Below are positions 25,382 through 33,932 of a stretch of 64,000 nucleotides of DNA, one piece after another. The position numbers and the translations under genes are program-made. The notes under the pieces were generated by a model. That model had not been told where the DNA came from. It was given only the letters and a program-made list of their open reading frames with translations, and searched no databases. Location: assembly GCF_002953935.1 (NCBI RefSeq), contig NZ_CP026514.1:4154001-4218000 (forward strand), in the 5' to 3' direction. Numbering within the stretch: the stretch's first letter is position 1; each line of letters opens with the position of its first letter. The DNA is from Arthrobacter sp. PGP41. Its GTDB lineage: Bacteria; Actinomycetota; Actinomycetes; Actinomycetales; Micrococcaceae.

Positions 25382-26269
25382 CTATTCCCCTGCCTCTTCG
25401 TTGCTGTCGCCTGCCGTACCGAACGCCTCGTTTTCGGTCCAGGTCCGCTTGGGCCCGGTGAGGACGATGTCCCAGTTGTAGCCCAGGGCCCACTCGGGTT
25501 CGGTGAGGCTGTGGTCGTAGCTGGCCACGAGCCGGTCGCGGGCGTCCTGGTCCACGATGGTCTGGTAGATCGGGTCCAGCGGGAAGAGCTGGTCCCCCGG
25601 GAAGTACATCTGGGTGATGATGCGCTGGGTGAACTCGGTGCCGAACAGGGAGAAGTGGATGTGCGCCGGGCGCCAGGCGTTCAGGTGGTTCTTCCACGGG
25701 TAGGCTCCGGGCTTGATGGTGGTGAACCGGTAGGAGCCGTCCGGGCCGGTGATGCAGCGGCCAATGCCCGTGAAGTTGGGGTCGATCGGGGCCGGGTGCT
25801 GGTCGCGCTTGTGGATGTAGCGGCCGGACGCGTTGGCCTGCCAGATCTCCACCAGCTGCCCGGCCACCGGGCGGCCGTCGCCGTCCAGGACCCGGCCGGC
25901 CACAATGATCCGCTCGCCCTGGGGTTCGCCGTTGTGCTGGATGGTCAGGTCCGACTCCAGCGCGTGCACGTCCTGGTGCCCGAACGCCGGGGAGTACAGC
26001 TCGATGGTCTCCGGGTCCGCGTGGTGCAGGCTCTTGGTGGGGTGCCGCAGGATGCTGGAGCGGTAAGGCGGGTAGTCCAGCCGGGGCTGGGTTTCCGCCG
26101 GGGCGCCGTCCTTCAGTGCACGGGCGTAGGCATCGGCCAGGCCGTTGATCTCCGCGCTGAGGTCAGCCTGGGTTTCAATGGAGCGGTCCAGCGGCACATG
26201 CGCGGCCTTTGGCTCGGCGGGCGGGACAGACTCGTCCGTTTCACGCGGAGTGGCGGCTTCTTCCGGCAC
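25382..26269 (-). CDS. pcaH: Protocatechuate 3,4-dioxygenase subunit beta
   Basis: The 295-residue catalytic subunit. The two iron-binding tyrosines are in ASGRYIHKRD and PGAYPWKN, and the two histidines in RPAHIHFS. It cleaves protocatechuate between its hydroxyls to 3-carboxymuconate. The chain is roughly 50 residues longer than the usual beta subunit of about 240; the extra part is an acidic, Ala/Pro-rich N-terminal extension. An internal start was considered, but no better ribosome-binding site was seen. Confidence 0.95.
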   Translation of the reverse strand: MPEEAATPRETDESVPPAEPKAAHVPLDRSIETQADLSAEINGLADAYARALKDGAPAETQPRLDYPPYRSSILRHPTKSLHHADPETIELYSPAFGHQDVHALESDLTIQHNGEPQGERIIVAGRVLDGDGRPVAGQLVEIWQANASGRYIHKRDQHPAPIDPNFTGIGRCITGPDGSYRFTTIKPGAYPWKNHLNAWRPAHIHFSLFGTEFTQRIITQMYFPGDQLFPLDPIYQTIVDQDARDRLVASYDHSLTEPEWALGYNWDIVLTGPKRTWTENEAFGTAGDSNEEAGE

Positions 26270-26320
26270 GGCTGGCTCCTTTCTGGTTTTCGTTTGGATC
26301 GGTCGGTTACGTGGTGCTGG

Positions 26321-28189
26321 TCAGATGCGGTGCAGCGAGTCGTACTGCACGGCGTGGCGGACGGGGGCATTGGGCGCCCCGTAACCGTCGTAGTTGCCGC
26401 GGCGTTCCACCATTTCGAAGAACACGCTGCCAATGGTGGCGGTGTAGAAATGGAGGAATTCGCCGTCGGCGTCGCGGTCATACAGGAGGTTCAGTTCCTG
26501 CAGTGTGGCAAGGAACGCGGGGTCGAGGTCGAACCGGGCATCCAGGTCCTCGTAGTAGTTGGCCGGGATCTGCAGGAACTCCAGTCCCCGGCCGCGGGCT
26601 GCCCGGGCCGCGGACACGAGGTCCTCCACCGCGAAGGCGATGTGCTCCTGGTAGGTCTTGTGCCCGGAGGCCTGTTGCGCCGGGGCGAGATTGAGCACCA
26701 GCCGCACGGCGCCGTCGGACGTCTGCATGACCTGCGAGCGGACCAGCCCGCTGGGGCTGGGCACCTCGGCGAACGGCTGCGGCTCCAGGGCCAGGGCGCT
26801 GGTGTAGAAGAGGACAGCTTCGTCGAAGTGCTGCCACGGCTGGGCCAGGTTCACGTGGTCAATGACCGCGTTCTGCGGCTGCCGCGGGTGTTCCAGCCCC
26901 TCGCCAAACTCACGCGTCCAGGCCGCCGTACCGTCGGGACTACCTTGGCACAGGAAGATTTCCGTGGAGTCCGGTGCGCAGATGCCCTGGAACACCTCCT
27001 CGTCCGCCTGGACCTTCCGGGCCACCACGGGCGCCTTCAACTGCTGCGCGCGGGCCGAGGCAATCACGGGGGAATCGACGTCGAACCCCAGCGCAGCGAT
27101 GGCAGGTTCCGCGTGCGACGCCGCCTGCTCGTTGATGATCACGCGGGCCTGGCCCATGGTCCACAGCTGGACGTCCTTGGTGCGGTGCCGGCCCTCGAAC
27201 CCGAAGCCGAGCTGGCTGAGGAGCTTCTCGAGCTGCGCGGTGTCTTCGGCCTTGACCTCGGCGAAGTTGAAGCCGGCGGGCTCGTTCACCTTGGGCAGGG
27301 TGGCGAGTTCCATGGGATAACGACGGCGGGACGCGGCAACAGTGCCCCCTTCGGCTTCCGGCGCGGTGCTTGCGAGCCACTTGGCGCTCTGCTCCTCCAG
27401 CCAGATCAGTGAGCGCATGGCGTCCACGGCGGTGCGTTCGACGTCGGACTGGCGGAAGACGTCGTTGAAGACTTCCAGTGACACGGGCCCCGTGTAGCCG
27501 GCGCGGACCACGTGGCCCATGAACTTGGCGAGCTCGAACTGGCCCTCGCCGGGGAACACGCGGTAGTGGCGGCTCCAGGACAGGACGTCCATGGAGAGCT
27601 TGGGGGCGTCGGCCACCTGGACGAAGAAGATCTTCTCCGCGTTGATCGTCTCGATCGGGGCGGTGTCCCAGTCGCGCGAGAGGATGTGGAAGGAGTCCAG
27701 GCAGGTACCGAAGTTGGGGTGGTCCACCATCTCCGCCAGGCGGTAGGCGTGCTCGTAGTCGTTGACGTGCTTGCCCCAGGCCAGGGCCTCGTAGGCGACC
27801 CTGATGCCGTGGTCCCCTGCCAGCTCCGCGAGTTCGGAGAGCTGGGAGGCGCGGAGTTCGTCGTCGTCGATGGTGGCCGTGGCCACGTTCGAGCAGACCA
27901 GGATGGTGTCCATGCCCAGCCGGGACATCAGCGTGAACTTCGCTTCAGCCCGCCGAAGGTTGGCCTTCAGCAGGTCCGGCGTGACGCCTTCGAAATCCCG
28001 GAACGGCTGGTAGAGGTCCAGCCCGAGGCCGAGGTCGGCGGCCATCCTGCGGACGTCCTCGGGGCTCAGCGGCGAGGTGACCAGGTCCTGTTCGAAAATC
28101 TCGATGCCGTCGAAGCCCGCGATGGCGCAAGCCTGCATTTTTTCCTTCAGTGTGCCGGAGAGGCAGACCGTGGCGATTCCGGTGCGCAT
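26321..28189 (-). CDS. quiC: Two-domain 3-dehydroshikimate dehydratase (QuiC1/QsuB-type)
   Basis: A 622-residue fusion. Residues 1 to about 280 are a sugar-phosphate-isomerase-like TIM barrel (GFDGIEIFEQDL, NFGTCLDSFHIL, GYTGPVSLEVFNDVF) that dehydrates 3-dehydroshikimate to protocatechuate. Residues about 300-622 are a glyoxalase/4-hydroxyphenylpyruvate-dioxygenase-like domain (IDHVNLAQPW, EHIAFAVEDL, FFEMVERRG). This architecture is known from Pseudomonas QuiC1 and Corynebacterium QsuB; the second domain is thought to be structural or of unknown activity. The next genes, pcaHG, consume its product. It touches the upstream dehydrogenase gene by one base. Confidence 0.9.
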   Translation of the reverse strand: MRTGIATVCLSGTLKEKMQACAIAGFDGIEIFEQDLVTSPLSPEDVRRMAADLGLGLDLYQPFRDFEGVTPDLLKANLRRAEAKFTLMSRLGMDTILVCSNVATATIDDDELRASQLSELAELAGDHGIRVAYEALAWGKHVNDYEHAYRLAEMVDHPNFGTCLDSFHILSRDWDTAPIETINAEKIFFVQVADAPKLSMDVLSWSRHYRVFPGEGQFELAKFMGHVVRAGYTGPVSLEVFNDVFRQSDVERTAVDAMRSLIWLEEQSAKWLASTAPEAEGGTVAASRRRYPMELATLPKVNEPAGFNFAEVKAEDTAQLEKLLSQLGFGFEGRHRTKDVQLWTMGQARVIINEQAASHAEPAIAALGFDVDSPVIASARAQQLKAPVVARKVQADEEVFQGICAPDSTEIFLCQGSPDGTAAWTREFGEGLEHPRQPQNAVIDHVNLAQPWQHFDEAVLFYTSALALEPQPFAEVPSPSGLVRSQVMQTSDGAVRLVLNLAPAQQASGHKTYQEHIAFAVEDLVSAARAARGRGLEFLQIPANYYEDLDARFDLDPAFLATLQELNLLYDRDADGEFLHFYTATIGSVFFEMVERRGNYDGYGAPNAPVRHAVQYDSLHRI

Positions 28190-29070
28190 CAGGCGGCCAC
28201 CTCCTCGGCGGCCACGAGCTCCAGGAAGTGCGAGCGCATACGGTCCGGGTCCGGCTCCAGGCCGGTGAAGATGCGGAACGCGTCGGCGGCCTGGCCCACG
28301 GCCATCCGGCCGCCGTCCAGGACCTCGCAGCCTTTGGCGCGGGCGCCCCGGACGAGTTCGGTGTCGATGGGGCGGTAGACAATGTCCGCCACCCAGTGCC
28401 GGGACTCCAAAAGGTCCAGGTCCAGTGGAACGCCGGGGTGGGCGGCCATGCCCACGGGGGTGCAGTGCACCAGGCCGTCGGCCAGGGGCATCAGCTGCGG
28501 CAGCTCCGTCGTCGTCCGTGCAATCACGGTACTGTCCGGGAAAAAGCCGGCCAGCTCGGCCGCACGGGCGGCGCCGCGCGCGGCGTCCATGTCCACGAGG
28601 TCCAGGTAGCGGACCCCGGCGGTGAGGAGGGCGTAGGCGACGGCGGAACCTGCCCCGCCGGCGCCCAACTGGACTACGCGGTCCAGCTTTGCGGCGGGGA
28701 GGCCTGAAGCCAGCGCGGCGGCAAAGCCGGAAAAGTCGGTGTTGTGGCCAACGAACCGGCCGTCCTCGATCACCACGGTGTTGACGGCCCCCAGCCGTCG
28801 GGCATCCGGAGAAATTTCATCCAGGTGCCGGAGGACCAGCTGCTTGCACGGGTGGGTGATGTTCAGGCCATTGAAGCCGAGGTTCCGGGCACTCTTGAGG
28901 AGCTCTCCCACGGATTCCCCGGAAAGGCCCAGTTCCAGGAGGTCGATGGGCCGGTAAAGGTAGCGCAGTCCCAGCACATCACCCTCGCGTTCATGCATGG
29001 GCGGGGTGAGTGACGGCATCACGCCGTCGCCGACCAGTCCCACGAGGTAGGACTCAGTTCGATTACTCAT
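28189..29070 (-). CDS. Quinate/shikimate dehydrogenase (NAD-type)
   Basis: A 293-residue AroE-family enzyme. The catalytic lysine is in NITHPCKQ, the substrate-site GAVNTVV is intact, and the catalytic aspartate is in GHNTDFSGF. The glycine loop is LGAGGAGSAVAYAL and strand 2 ends in LVDMDAARG; an aspartate there is characteristic of the NAD-dependent catabolic quinate/shikimate dehydrogenase of Corynebacterium rather than biosynthetic NADP-dependent AroE. ATG 29070 has AAAGGAG eight bases ahead. As first gene of the operon it would feed 3-dehydroquinate or 3-dehydroshikimate to QuiC. Confidence 0.9.
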   Translation of the reverse strand: MSNRTESYLVGLVGDGVMPSLTPPMHEREGDVLGLRYLYRPIDLLELGLSGESVGELLKSARNLGFNGLNITHPCKQLVLRHLDEISPDARRLGAVNTVVIEDGRFVGHNTDFSGFAAALASGLPAAKLDRVVQLGAGGAGSAVAYALLTAGVRYLDLVDMDAARGAARAAELAGFFPDSTVIARTTTELPQLMPLADGLVHCTPVGMAAHPGVPLDLDLLESRHWVADIVYRPIDTELVRGARAKGCEVLDGGRMAVGQAADAFRIFTGLEPDPDRMRSHFLELVAAEEVAA

Positions 29071-29171
29071 CCGTGCAGCTCCTTTGATACGGCACCGGGC
29101 GGCCGGCGTTTGCCGTTGGGCGTGCGCTGCCAGCAGGTGACTGGAATAACGATATAACAAATGTTCACTTC

Positions 29172-29199
29172 TCGCACTTTTGTTCTAGATACGAACAAA
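29172..29199. promoter_or_regulatory. Candidate IclR operator of the quinate/pca operon
   Basis: A perfect inverted repeat TTTGTTC-N7-GAACAAA (29179-29199) lies about 110 bases upstream of the dehydrogenase start. It is preceded by TCGCAC, and the whole site resembles the site at 17100-17125. Size and symmetry fit an IclR dimer site. A further partial GAACA...TGTT element lies at 29153-29166. Confidence 0.65.
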
Positions 29200-29238
29200 G
29201 GGGTCCTGAATTTGCGTAATTCGGGCGATTGGGCACGC

Positions 29239-30066
29239 TCACCGCTGCGGAAGACGTGCAGCCAGTTCCGCCGCGGCCTCCTGCAGCAGCGGAACGTGCG
29301 CCACCAAGCCTTCAAGGCTCAGGCGGAAAACAGGAACGGCCGTAGCCAGCGAGGCGAACGCGTGACCCTGGGAATTGAGCAAAGGGACCGCGACGGCGCG
29401 CATCCCGGCCTCGTTCTCCTCATCCATCACCGCATACCCCTCGGCCCGGACCTTCCCGATTTCGGCGCGGAAGGCGTCGCGGTCGGTGATGGACTTTTCC
29501 GTTAGCCCCTCCAGCGGAAGCTCCGCCAACAGCTTTTCCCGCTCGGAATCCTCGGCGAAGGCCACCAGGGCCTTTCCGACGGCGGTGGTGGAGAGGGAGC
29601 CCAGGTGTCCGGGGTCGCTGGTCACCCGGAACATCTGCGGGCCGTCCACCTTGTTCACCGTCAGGTGGTGGTGGCCGTCCCGGACGCTCAGGATGGTTGC
29701 CTCGCCCGTCTGCTCGGTCACCCGGCGCAAAACCGGCATGGCCGTTCCTGCGAAGCCGTGGTGGTTGGAGACCCGCTGGCCCAGCTGGAAGATCCGCAGG
29801 CCCAGGTGGTACCGGCGCCCGTCCGGTTCATAATCAACGAAACCGTCCCGCGTCAGCGAGCCCAGCAGGCGGTAGGTGGTGCTGAAGGGCAGGTCCGCAC
29901 GGCGGGAGATTTCCGCGGCACTCGCACCGAGCGGCTCATCGCCCAGGAGGACCAGGAGGCCGAGGGCCTTGCCCACCATGTCGGTACGGTCCGGTTTGGC
30001 CGCCTTGGCGTCCGCTTTGATCTCGGCAGCTACGTCATCGTCCGCTGTGGTTTGATTCACACTCAT
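29239..30066 (-). CDS. IclR family regulator, right module
   Basis: A 275-residue IclR regulator. The helix-turn-helix is SAAEISRRADLPFSTTYRLLGSLTRDGFV, and the ligand domain includes LSTTAVGKALVAF and DEENEAGMRAVAVPL. It belongs to the general KdgR/IclR branch rather than the PcaR branch of the other two regulators here. The GAGG before ATG 30066 is too close; GTG two codons later (30060) has ideal spacing and may be the true start. It lies between the quinate/pca promoter and the divergent MHS transporter and probably regulates one or both. Confidence 0.87.
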   Translation of the reverse strand: MSVNQTTADDDVAAEIKADAKAAKPDRTDMVGKALGLLVLLGDEPLGASAAEISRRADLPFSTTYRLLGSLTRDGFVDYEPDGRRYHLGLRIFQLGQRVSNHHGFAGTAMPVLRRVTEQTGEATILSVRDGHHHLTVNKVDGPQMFRVTSDPGHLGSLSTTAVGKALVAFAEDSEREKLLAELPLEGLTEKSITDRDAFRAEIGKVRAEGYAVMDEENEAGMRAVAVPLLNSQGHAFASLATAVPVFRLSLEGLVAHVPLLQEAAAELAARLPQR

Positions 30067-30117
30067 ACCTCGATGTTGCCACATAGTGAGAGCTATTTCT
30101 AGATGGTGATTATTTTC

Positions 30118-30147
30118 TTGACAAGTGACTCCACTCACAGCCATCAT
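30118..30147 (+). promoter_or_regulatory. Candidate promoter of the right-module transporter
   Basis: TTGACA at 30118-30123 is a consensus -35 box, with CATCAT at 30142-30147 as a plausible -10 after 18 bases. Just downstream, the inverted repeat AGTAGC-N12-GCTACT (30162-30185) overlaps the expected transcript start region and could be a repressor site. Confidence 0.5.
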
Positions 30148-30295
30148 TGCTGTATCGCACAAGTAGCTCCCACCATGTGGCTACTGTTCGGGTTTTCCAA
30201 ACTTTCCAGCCGTGCCAGCCAAGCCCCTACCCCAGGCCGTGCCGGCTGCGAGCCCTGATCCATCCGCGACAAAGTCGTCACATCTAAGGAACTCC

Positions 30296-31615
30296 ATGAG
30301 CCAGTTACTTCCGTCCACTGAGCCAGGCACCGCTGCCCCGGCCGGGACGCCGAAGAAGGCAGCCCTCGCCAGCTTCCTGGGCAGCGCCGTCGAATACTAC
30401 GACTTCTTCATCTTCGGTTCCGCCGCAGCGCTGATCTTCCCCACGGTCTTCTTCCCCAATGCTGACGCGAACGCGGCCATCATGTCCTTCGCCACCTTCG
30501 GTTTCGCCTATGTGGCGCGGCCGGTTGGCGCCGTCATCCTGGGCCACTTCGGTGACAGGGTGGGCCGCCGGAAGGTCCTGATGTTCACCCTCCTGCTGAT
30601 GGGTGCCTCAACCTTCCTGATCGGCTGCCTCCCGGACTTCAACACCGTTGGCTGGTGGGCTCCCGCCCTGCTGGTCCTGGCCCGGCTTTGCCAGGGCCTT
30701 TCGGCTGCCGGCGAGCAGGCCGGCGCCTCCTCCATGACGCTGGAGCACGCCCCGGACAACCGCCGCTCCTTCTTCACCTCCTGGACCCTCACCGGTACCC
30801 AGGGCGGCCAGGTCCTCGCCGCCCTCGTCTTCATCCCGGTGCTCGCACTTCCAGACGAGATCAAGTACGGCATCGGCTGGCGCGTCCCCTTCTGGCTGAG
30901 CGCCGTCGTCGTGGTGGTTGCCTTCTTCATCCGCCGCACCCTGCACGAGCCGCCGGCCTTCGAGGAAGCCCAGAAGTCCGCGCAGATCTCCAAGCTCCCC
31001 GTCGCTGACCTCCTCAAGGGCCACTGGCGCGACGTCCTCCGCGTCATCTGCTGCGCTTTCATCGCTGCCGTCTCCACGGTGTTCGGCACCCTCGCCATCA
31101 GCTACGCCAAGACGGTTGCCGGCGTGGACGGCACCACCACGCTGTGGCTCGTGGTCGGCGCCAACCTGGTGGCACTGGGCACCCAGCCGCTCTTCGGCAT
31201 GCTCGCTGACAAGATCGGCCGCAAGCCGGTGTTCATCTACGGTGCCGTGGCCAGTGCCGCGCTGACCCCCGTGTTCCTGCTCAGCCTGGAATCCGGCAGC
31301 GTGCCGCTCATGTTCCTGGCAGCAATCGGCTTCTTCTCCTGCGGCTACGCAGCCTCCAACGCCGTCTGGCCGTCCTTCTACGCCGAGATGTTCAGCACCA
31401 GGGTGCGCTTCTCCGGCCTGGCCATCGGCACCCAGCTGGGTTTCCTGATGGCAGGCTTCGCCCCGGCCATCGTCGCGGCCATGGGCGGCATCAAGCCCGG
31501 CGGGTGGGTCCAGATCAGCATCTTCACCGCCGTCATCTGCTCCATCGCTGCCATCTCCGCCCTCACGGCCAAGGAATCCTTCAGGACCCCCACCAAGCAG
31601 CTTGGCCTGAAGTAA
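30296..31615 (+). CDS. MHS-type MFS transporter, right module
   Basis: A 439-residue, twelve-helix metabolite:H+ symporter. Visible features are GSAVEYYDFFIFGSAAALIF, GHFGDRVGRRKVLM and RLCQGLSAAGEQAGA. It resembles the transporter at 17161-18498 along its length, suggesting an old duplication. ATG 30296 has AAGGA five bases ahead. Substrate is inferred as quinate, shikimate or protocatechuate from the catabolic genes beside it. A strong terminator follows. Confidence 0.88.
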   Translation: MSQLLPSTEPGTAAPAGTPKKAALASFLGSAVEYYDFFIFGSAAALIFPTVFFPNADANAAIMSFATFGFAYVARPVGAVILGHFGDRVGRRKVLMFTLLLMGASTFLIGCLPDFNTVGWWAPALLVLARLCQGLSAAGEQAGASSMTLEHAPDNRRSFFTSWTLTGTQGGQVLAALVFIPVLALPDEIKYGIGWRVPFWLSAVVVVVAFFIRRTLHEPPAFEEAQKSAQISKLPVADLLKGHWRDVLRVICCAFIAAVSTVFGTLAISYAKTVAGVDGTTTLWLVVGANLVALGTQPLFGMLADKIGRKPVFIYGAVASAALTPVFLLSLESGSVPLMFLAAIGFFSCGYAASNAVWPSFYAEMFSTRVRFSGLAIGTQLGFLMAGFAPAIVAAMGGIKPGGWVQISIFTAVICSIAAISALTAKESFRTPTKQLGLK

Positions 31616-31642
31616 CGCACCAGCCCGGTTTTAGGACCGGAC

Positions 31643-31674
31643 GGCCCGCCATTCCCCGGAATGGCGGGCCTTTA
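31643..31674. terminator. Terminator between the transporter and the ligase genes
   Basis: GGCCCGCCATTCC and its exact complement are separated by two bases (a realistic loop would open further) and followed by TTTA. It lies between convergent genes and can serve both. Confidence 0.75.
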
Positions 31675-31715
31675 CTGGGTAAAAATGGGCTGTTCCGGCA
31701 GCAACCCGGCAGCAA

Positions 31716-32801
31716 CTACGGCCGTCCGGTCTCCAGCACCGACGCCAAGTCAAAGCTGACCGGCTCCTCCAGCTGCGCGTAGGTGCAGGATTCCGGGTCC
31801 CGGTCCGGCCGCCAGCGGTTGAACTGGGCCGTGTGGCGGAACCTGTCGCCCTCCATGTGGTCGTAGCGGACCTCCACCACCAGTTCCGGGCGCAGCGGCA
31901 CGAAAGACAGGTCCTTGCCGGCGCTCCACCGGCTGCCTTCGGCGTTCCGCGGGGTCCGTTCGCCCTCCTCCTGCCTCGCCCACGCCCACGGGTGGTGGTC
32001 AAAATCGGTGACCAGTGGCTGGAGCTGTTCAAACAGTTCCTGCCGCCGCTTCATGGGGAAGGCGCCTATCACCCCCACACTGGCCAGGCCGCCGTCGTCC
32101 TTGTACAAGCCCAGCAGCAGGGATCCGATGGCGTCCGGCCCGCTCTTGTGCAGCCGGTAACCGGCCACCACGCAGTCGGCGGTGCGCTCGTGCTTGGTCT
32201 TGAACATCACCCGCTTGTCCGGCTCATACCTGCCGTCCAGGCGCTTGGCCACCACGCCGTCCAGCCCGGCACCCTCAAACTGCCGGAACCACTGCTCCGC
32301 CGTGTCCTTGCCCGTGGTGGCAGCGGTGAGGTGGACGGGTGCCTTGCTGGCGGCGAGCGCCTTCTCAAGCGCAGCCCGCCGTTCCGTGAATGGCCGGCCC
32401 GTGTAGTCGTCGTCGCCCAGGGCCAGCAGGTCGAAGGCCACGAAGGAGGCCGGCGTCTGCGCCGCAAGCAGCTTGACCCGGCTGGCGGCGGGGTGGATGC
32501 GCTGCTGGAGGGTGTCGAAATCCAGCCGGTCGCCGGAGGAACCGATCAGGATGATCTCGCCGTCCACCACGCAGCGTGGCGGCAGGTTCTCCTTCAGCGC
32601 CTCGACAAGTTCCGGGAAGTAGCGGGTCATGGGCTTTTCGTTGCGGCTGCCGATCTCCAGCTCATCGCCGTCGCGGAAGATGATGGACCGGAACCCGTCC
32701 CACTTGGGTTCATAACTGAGCTCCCCCTCCGGGATGCCGCTGACGGCCTTGGCGAGCATCGGCGGGACGGGCGGCATCACGGGGAGTTCCATGTGCCCCA
32801 T
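31716..32801 (-). CDS. ligC: ATP-dependent DNA ligase, LigC-type
   Basis: A 361-residue ligase. The adenylated Lys33 is in EPKWDGFR (motif I), with GSRNEKPMTRYFPEL (motif Ia), VVDGEIIL (motif III), FVAFDLLAL, GVVAKRLDGRY (motif IV) and MFKTKHERTADCVVAGYR (motif V). An OB domain forms the last third. Length matches mycobacterial LigC, a nick-sealing repair ligase, rather than the NHEJ fusion LigD. No ku or polymerase gene is nearby. An internal ATG at codon 4 is an equally good start. Confidence 0.87.
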   Translation of the reverse strand: MGHMELPVMPPVPPMLAKAVSGIPEGELSYEPKWDGFRSIIFRDGDELEIGSRNEKPMTRYFPELVEALKENLPPRCVVDGEIILIGSSGDRLDFDTLQQRIHPAASRVKLLAAQTPASFVAFDLLALGDDDYTGRPFTERRAALEKALAASKAPVHLTAATTGKDTAEQWFRQFEGAGLDGVVAKRLDGRYEPDKRVMFKTKHERTADCVVAGYRLHKSGPDAIGSLLLGLYKDDGGLASVGVIGAFPMKRRQELFEQLQPLVTDFDHHPWAWARQEEGERTPRNAEGSRWSAGKDLSFVPLRPELVVEVRYDHMEGDRFRHTAQFNRWRPDRDPESCTYAQLEEPVSFDLASVLETGRP

Positions 32802-32837
32802 CTTGCCGGGCGGCAGCCGCTTCCGGAAGACCGGCGC

Positions 32838-33761
32838 TCAGCCGGCGAGCAGCCACACAATGAGGATCAGCGCAGGGGCCGCCGCCGCCGTCGACAGCAG
32901 GACGGTTTCCCGGGCCACCGCAACGCCGCGCCCGTACTTGCCGGCGAACAGGAACACGTTTTGGGCAGAGGGCAGCGCCGCCATCAGCACCACGCCCAGG
33001 AGCATGTGCTGGTCCAGGTTGAAGGGAAAGCGGCCGACGACGAAGGCAACCATGGGCATCACCGCGGACTTCAGCGCGGTGGCAGTAAGGATTTCCGCGG
33101 TGTGGCCGCCGCCTTGGAGCATCCTGGTCCCGTGCAGGGACATGCCGAAGGCCAGCAGCACCACGGGAACGGCGGCTCCGCCCAGGAGTGCCAGCGGTGC
33201 CATTACGGGTTCGGGAAGTTCCACGTGGAACGCCGCGAGGACCACCCCCAGCAGGGATGCAATGATCATGGGGTTCCGGAAGGGCTGGGTGAGCAGCAGG
33301 CGCGGCGAGACCCGGCCGGCCGCGGAAAGGTCCAGCAGGGTGAGGACCAGCGGGGCGAACAGAAGCAGCTGGACCAGCAGCACCGGTGCCACGGGGGTGG
33401 CGTCGCCCAGGGCATACAGCGTGACGGGGATTCCGATGTTGTTCGCGTTGACGTAGGAACTGGCCATTGCCCCCACGGCGGTTTCCGCCAGGGGCCGCCG
33501 GAACCACAGCCGGCTGGCGAGAACGTACAGCAGTGCGGTGGCGGCTGCCGTGATCAGCGCCAGCGGCACGTAGGCCGAAAACACCACCGTGAGGTCCGAT
33601 TCCAACACCACGGTAAACAGCAGGACGGGATTGGTGATGAAGAAGGCGGTGCGGGTGAGGGCGGAGACCGTGGGCTCACCGCCCAGGCCGCACCGTGCGG
33701 CGATGTATCCCACCGCAATGACGACGCCGATCACCGCCAGGCCGATCAGCACACCGCCCAC
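32838..33761 (-). CDS. AEC family transporter (auxin efflux carrier-like)
   Basis: A 307-residue, roughly ten-helix protein with the AEC-family pattern of two five-helix repeats; NANNIGIPVTLYAL and LPSAQNVFLFAGKYG are the crossing helices. Bacterial members export or exchange organic acids such as malonate or malate. I chose GTG 33761 because GGAAGGA precedes it by nine bases and it begins just before helix 1; the frame stays open further upstream over the intergenic region. Confidence 0.85.
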   Translation of the reverse strand: MGGVLIGLAVIGVVIAVGYIAARCGLGGEPTVSALTRTAFFITNPVLLFTVVLESDLTVVFSAYVPLALITAAATALLYVLASRLWFRRPLAETAVGAMASSYVNANNIGIPVTLYALGDATPVAPVLLVQLLLFAPLVLTLLDLSAAGRVSPRLLLTQPFRNPMIIASLLGVVLAAFHVELPEPVMAPLALLGGAAVPVVLLAFGMSLHGTRMLQGGGHTAEILTATALKSAVMPMVAFVVGRFPFNLDQHMLLGVVLMAALPSAQNVFLFAGKYGRGVAVARETVLLSTAAAAPALILIVWLLAG

Positions 33762-33820
33762 AGGGGTACTTCCTTCCGTTTCCGCCACCTGCGCGCGAGT
33801 CCGAGGCAGGACAGTACTAC

Positions 33821-33833
33821 AAGTTACCAACTT
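33821..33833. promoter_or_regulatory. Short palindrome in the AEC / LLM divergent promoter
   Basis: AAGTT-ACC-AACTT lies about 60 bases upstream of the transporter start in the 171-base divergent intergenic region. It is a possible operator; short palindromes also occur by chance. Confidence 0.3.
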
Positions 33834-33932
33834 ATCCGACAAGTCGTGGGCAGCCGGACAGGCGCCATACCCTGACGCAGGAAGACCCACAACCCCTCGA
33901 CACAACACCTCCCCGGACGGTAGAGGTTAACG

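Noticed and set aside
25346..27412. A 688-codon open frame antisense to pcaHG and quiC
   Set aside because: It covers three well-identified genes on the other strand and has no recognisable domain; it is a GC-driven shadow.
31833..33875. A 680-codon open frame antisense to the ligase and AEC genes
   Set aside because: It spans two real genes and their intergenic gap, with a His/Gln/Gly-rich composition and no motif.
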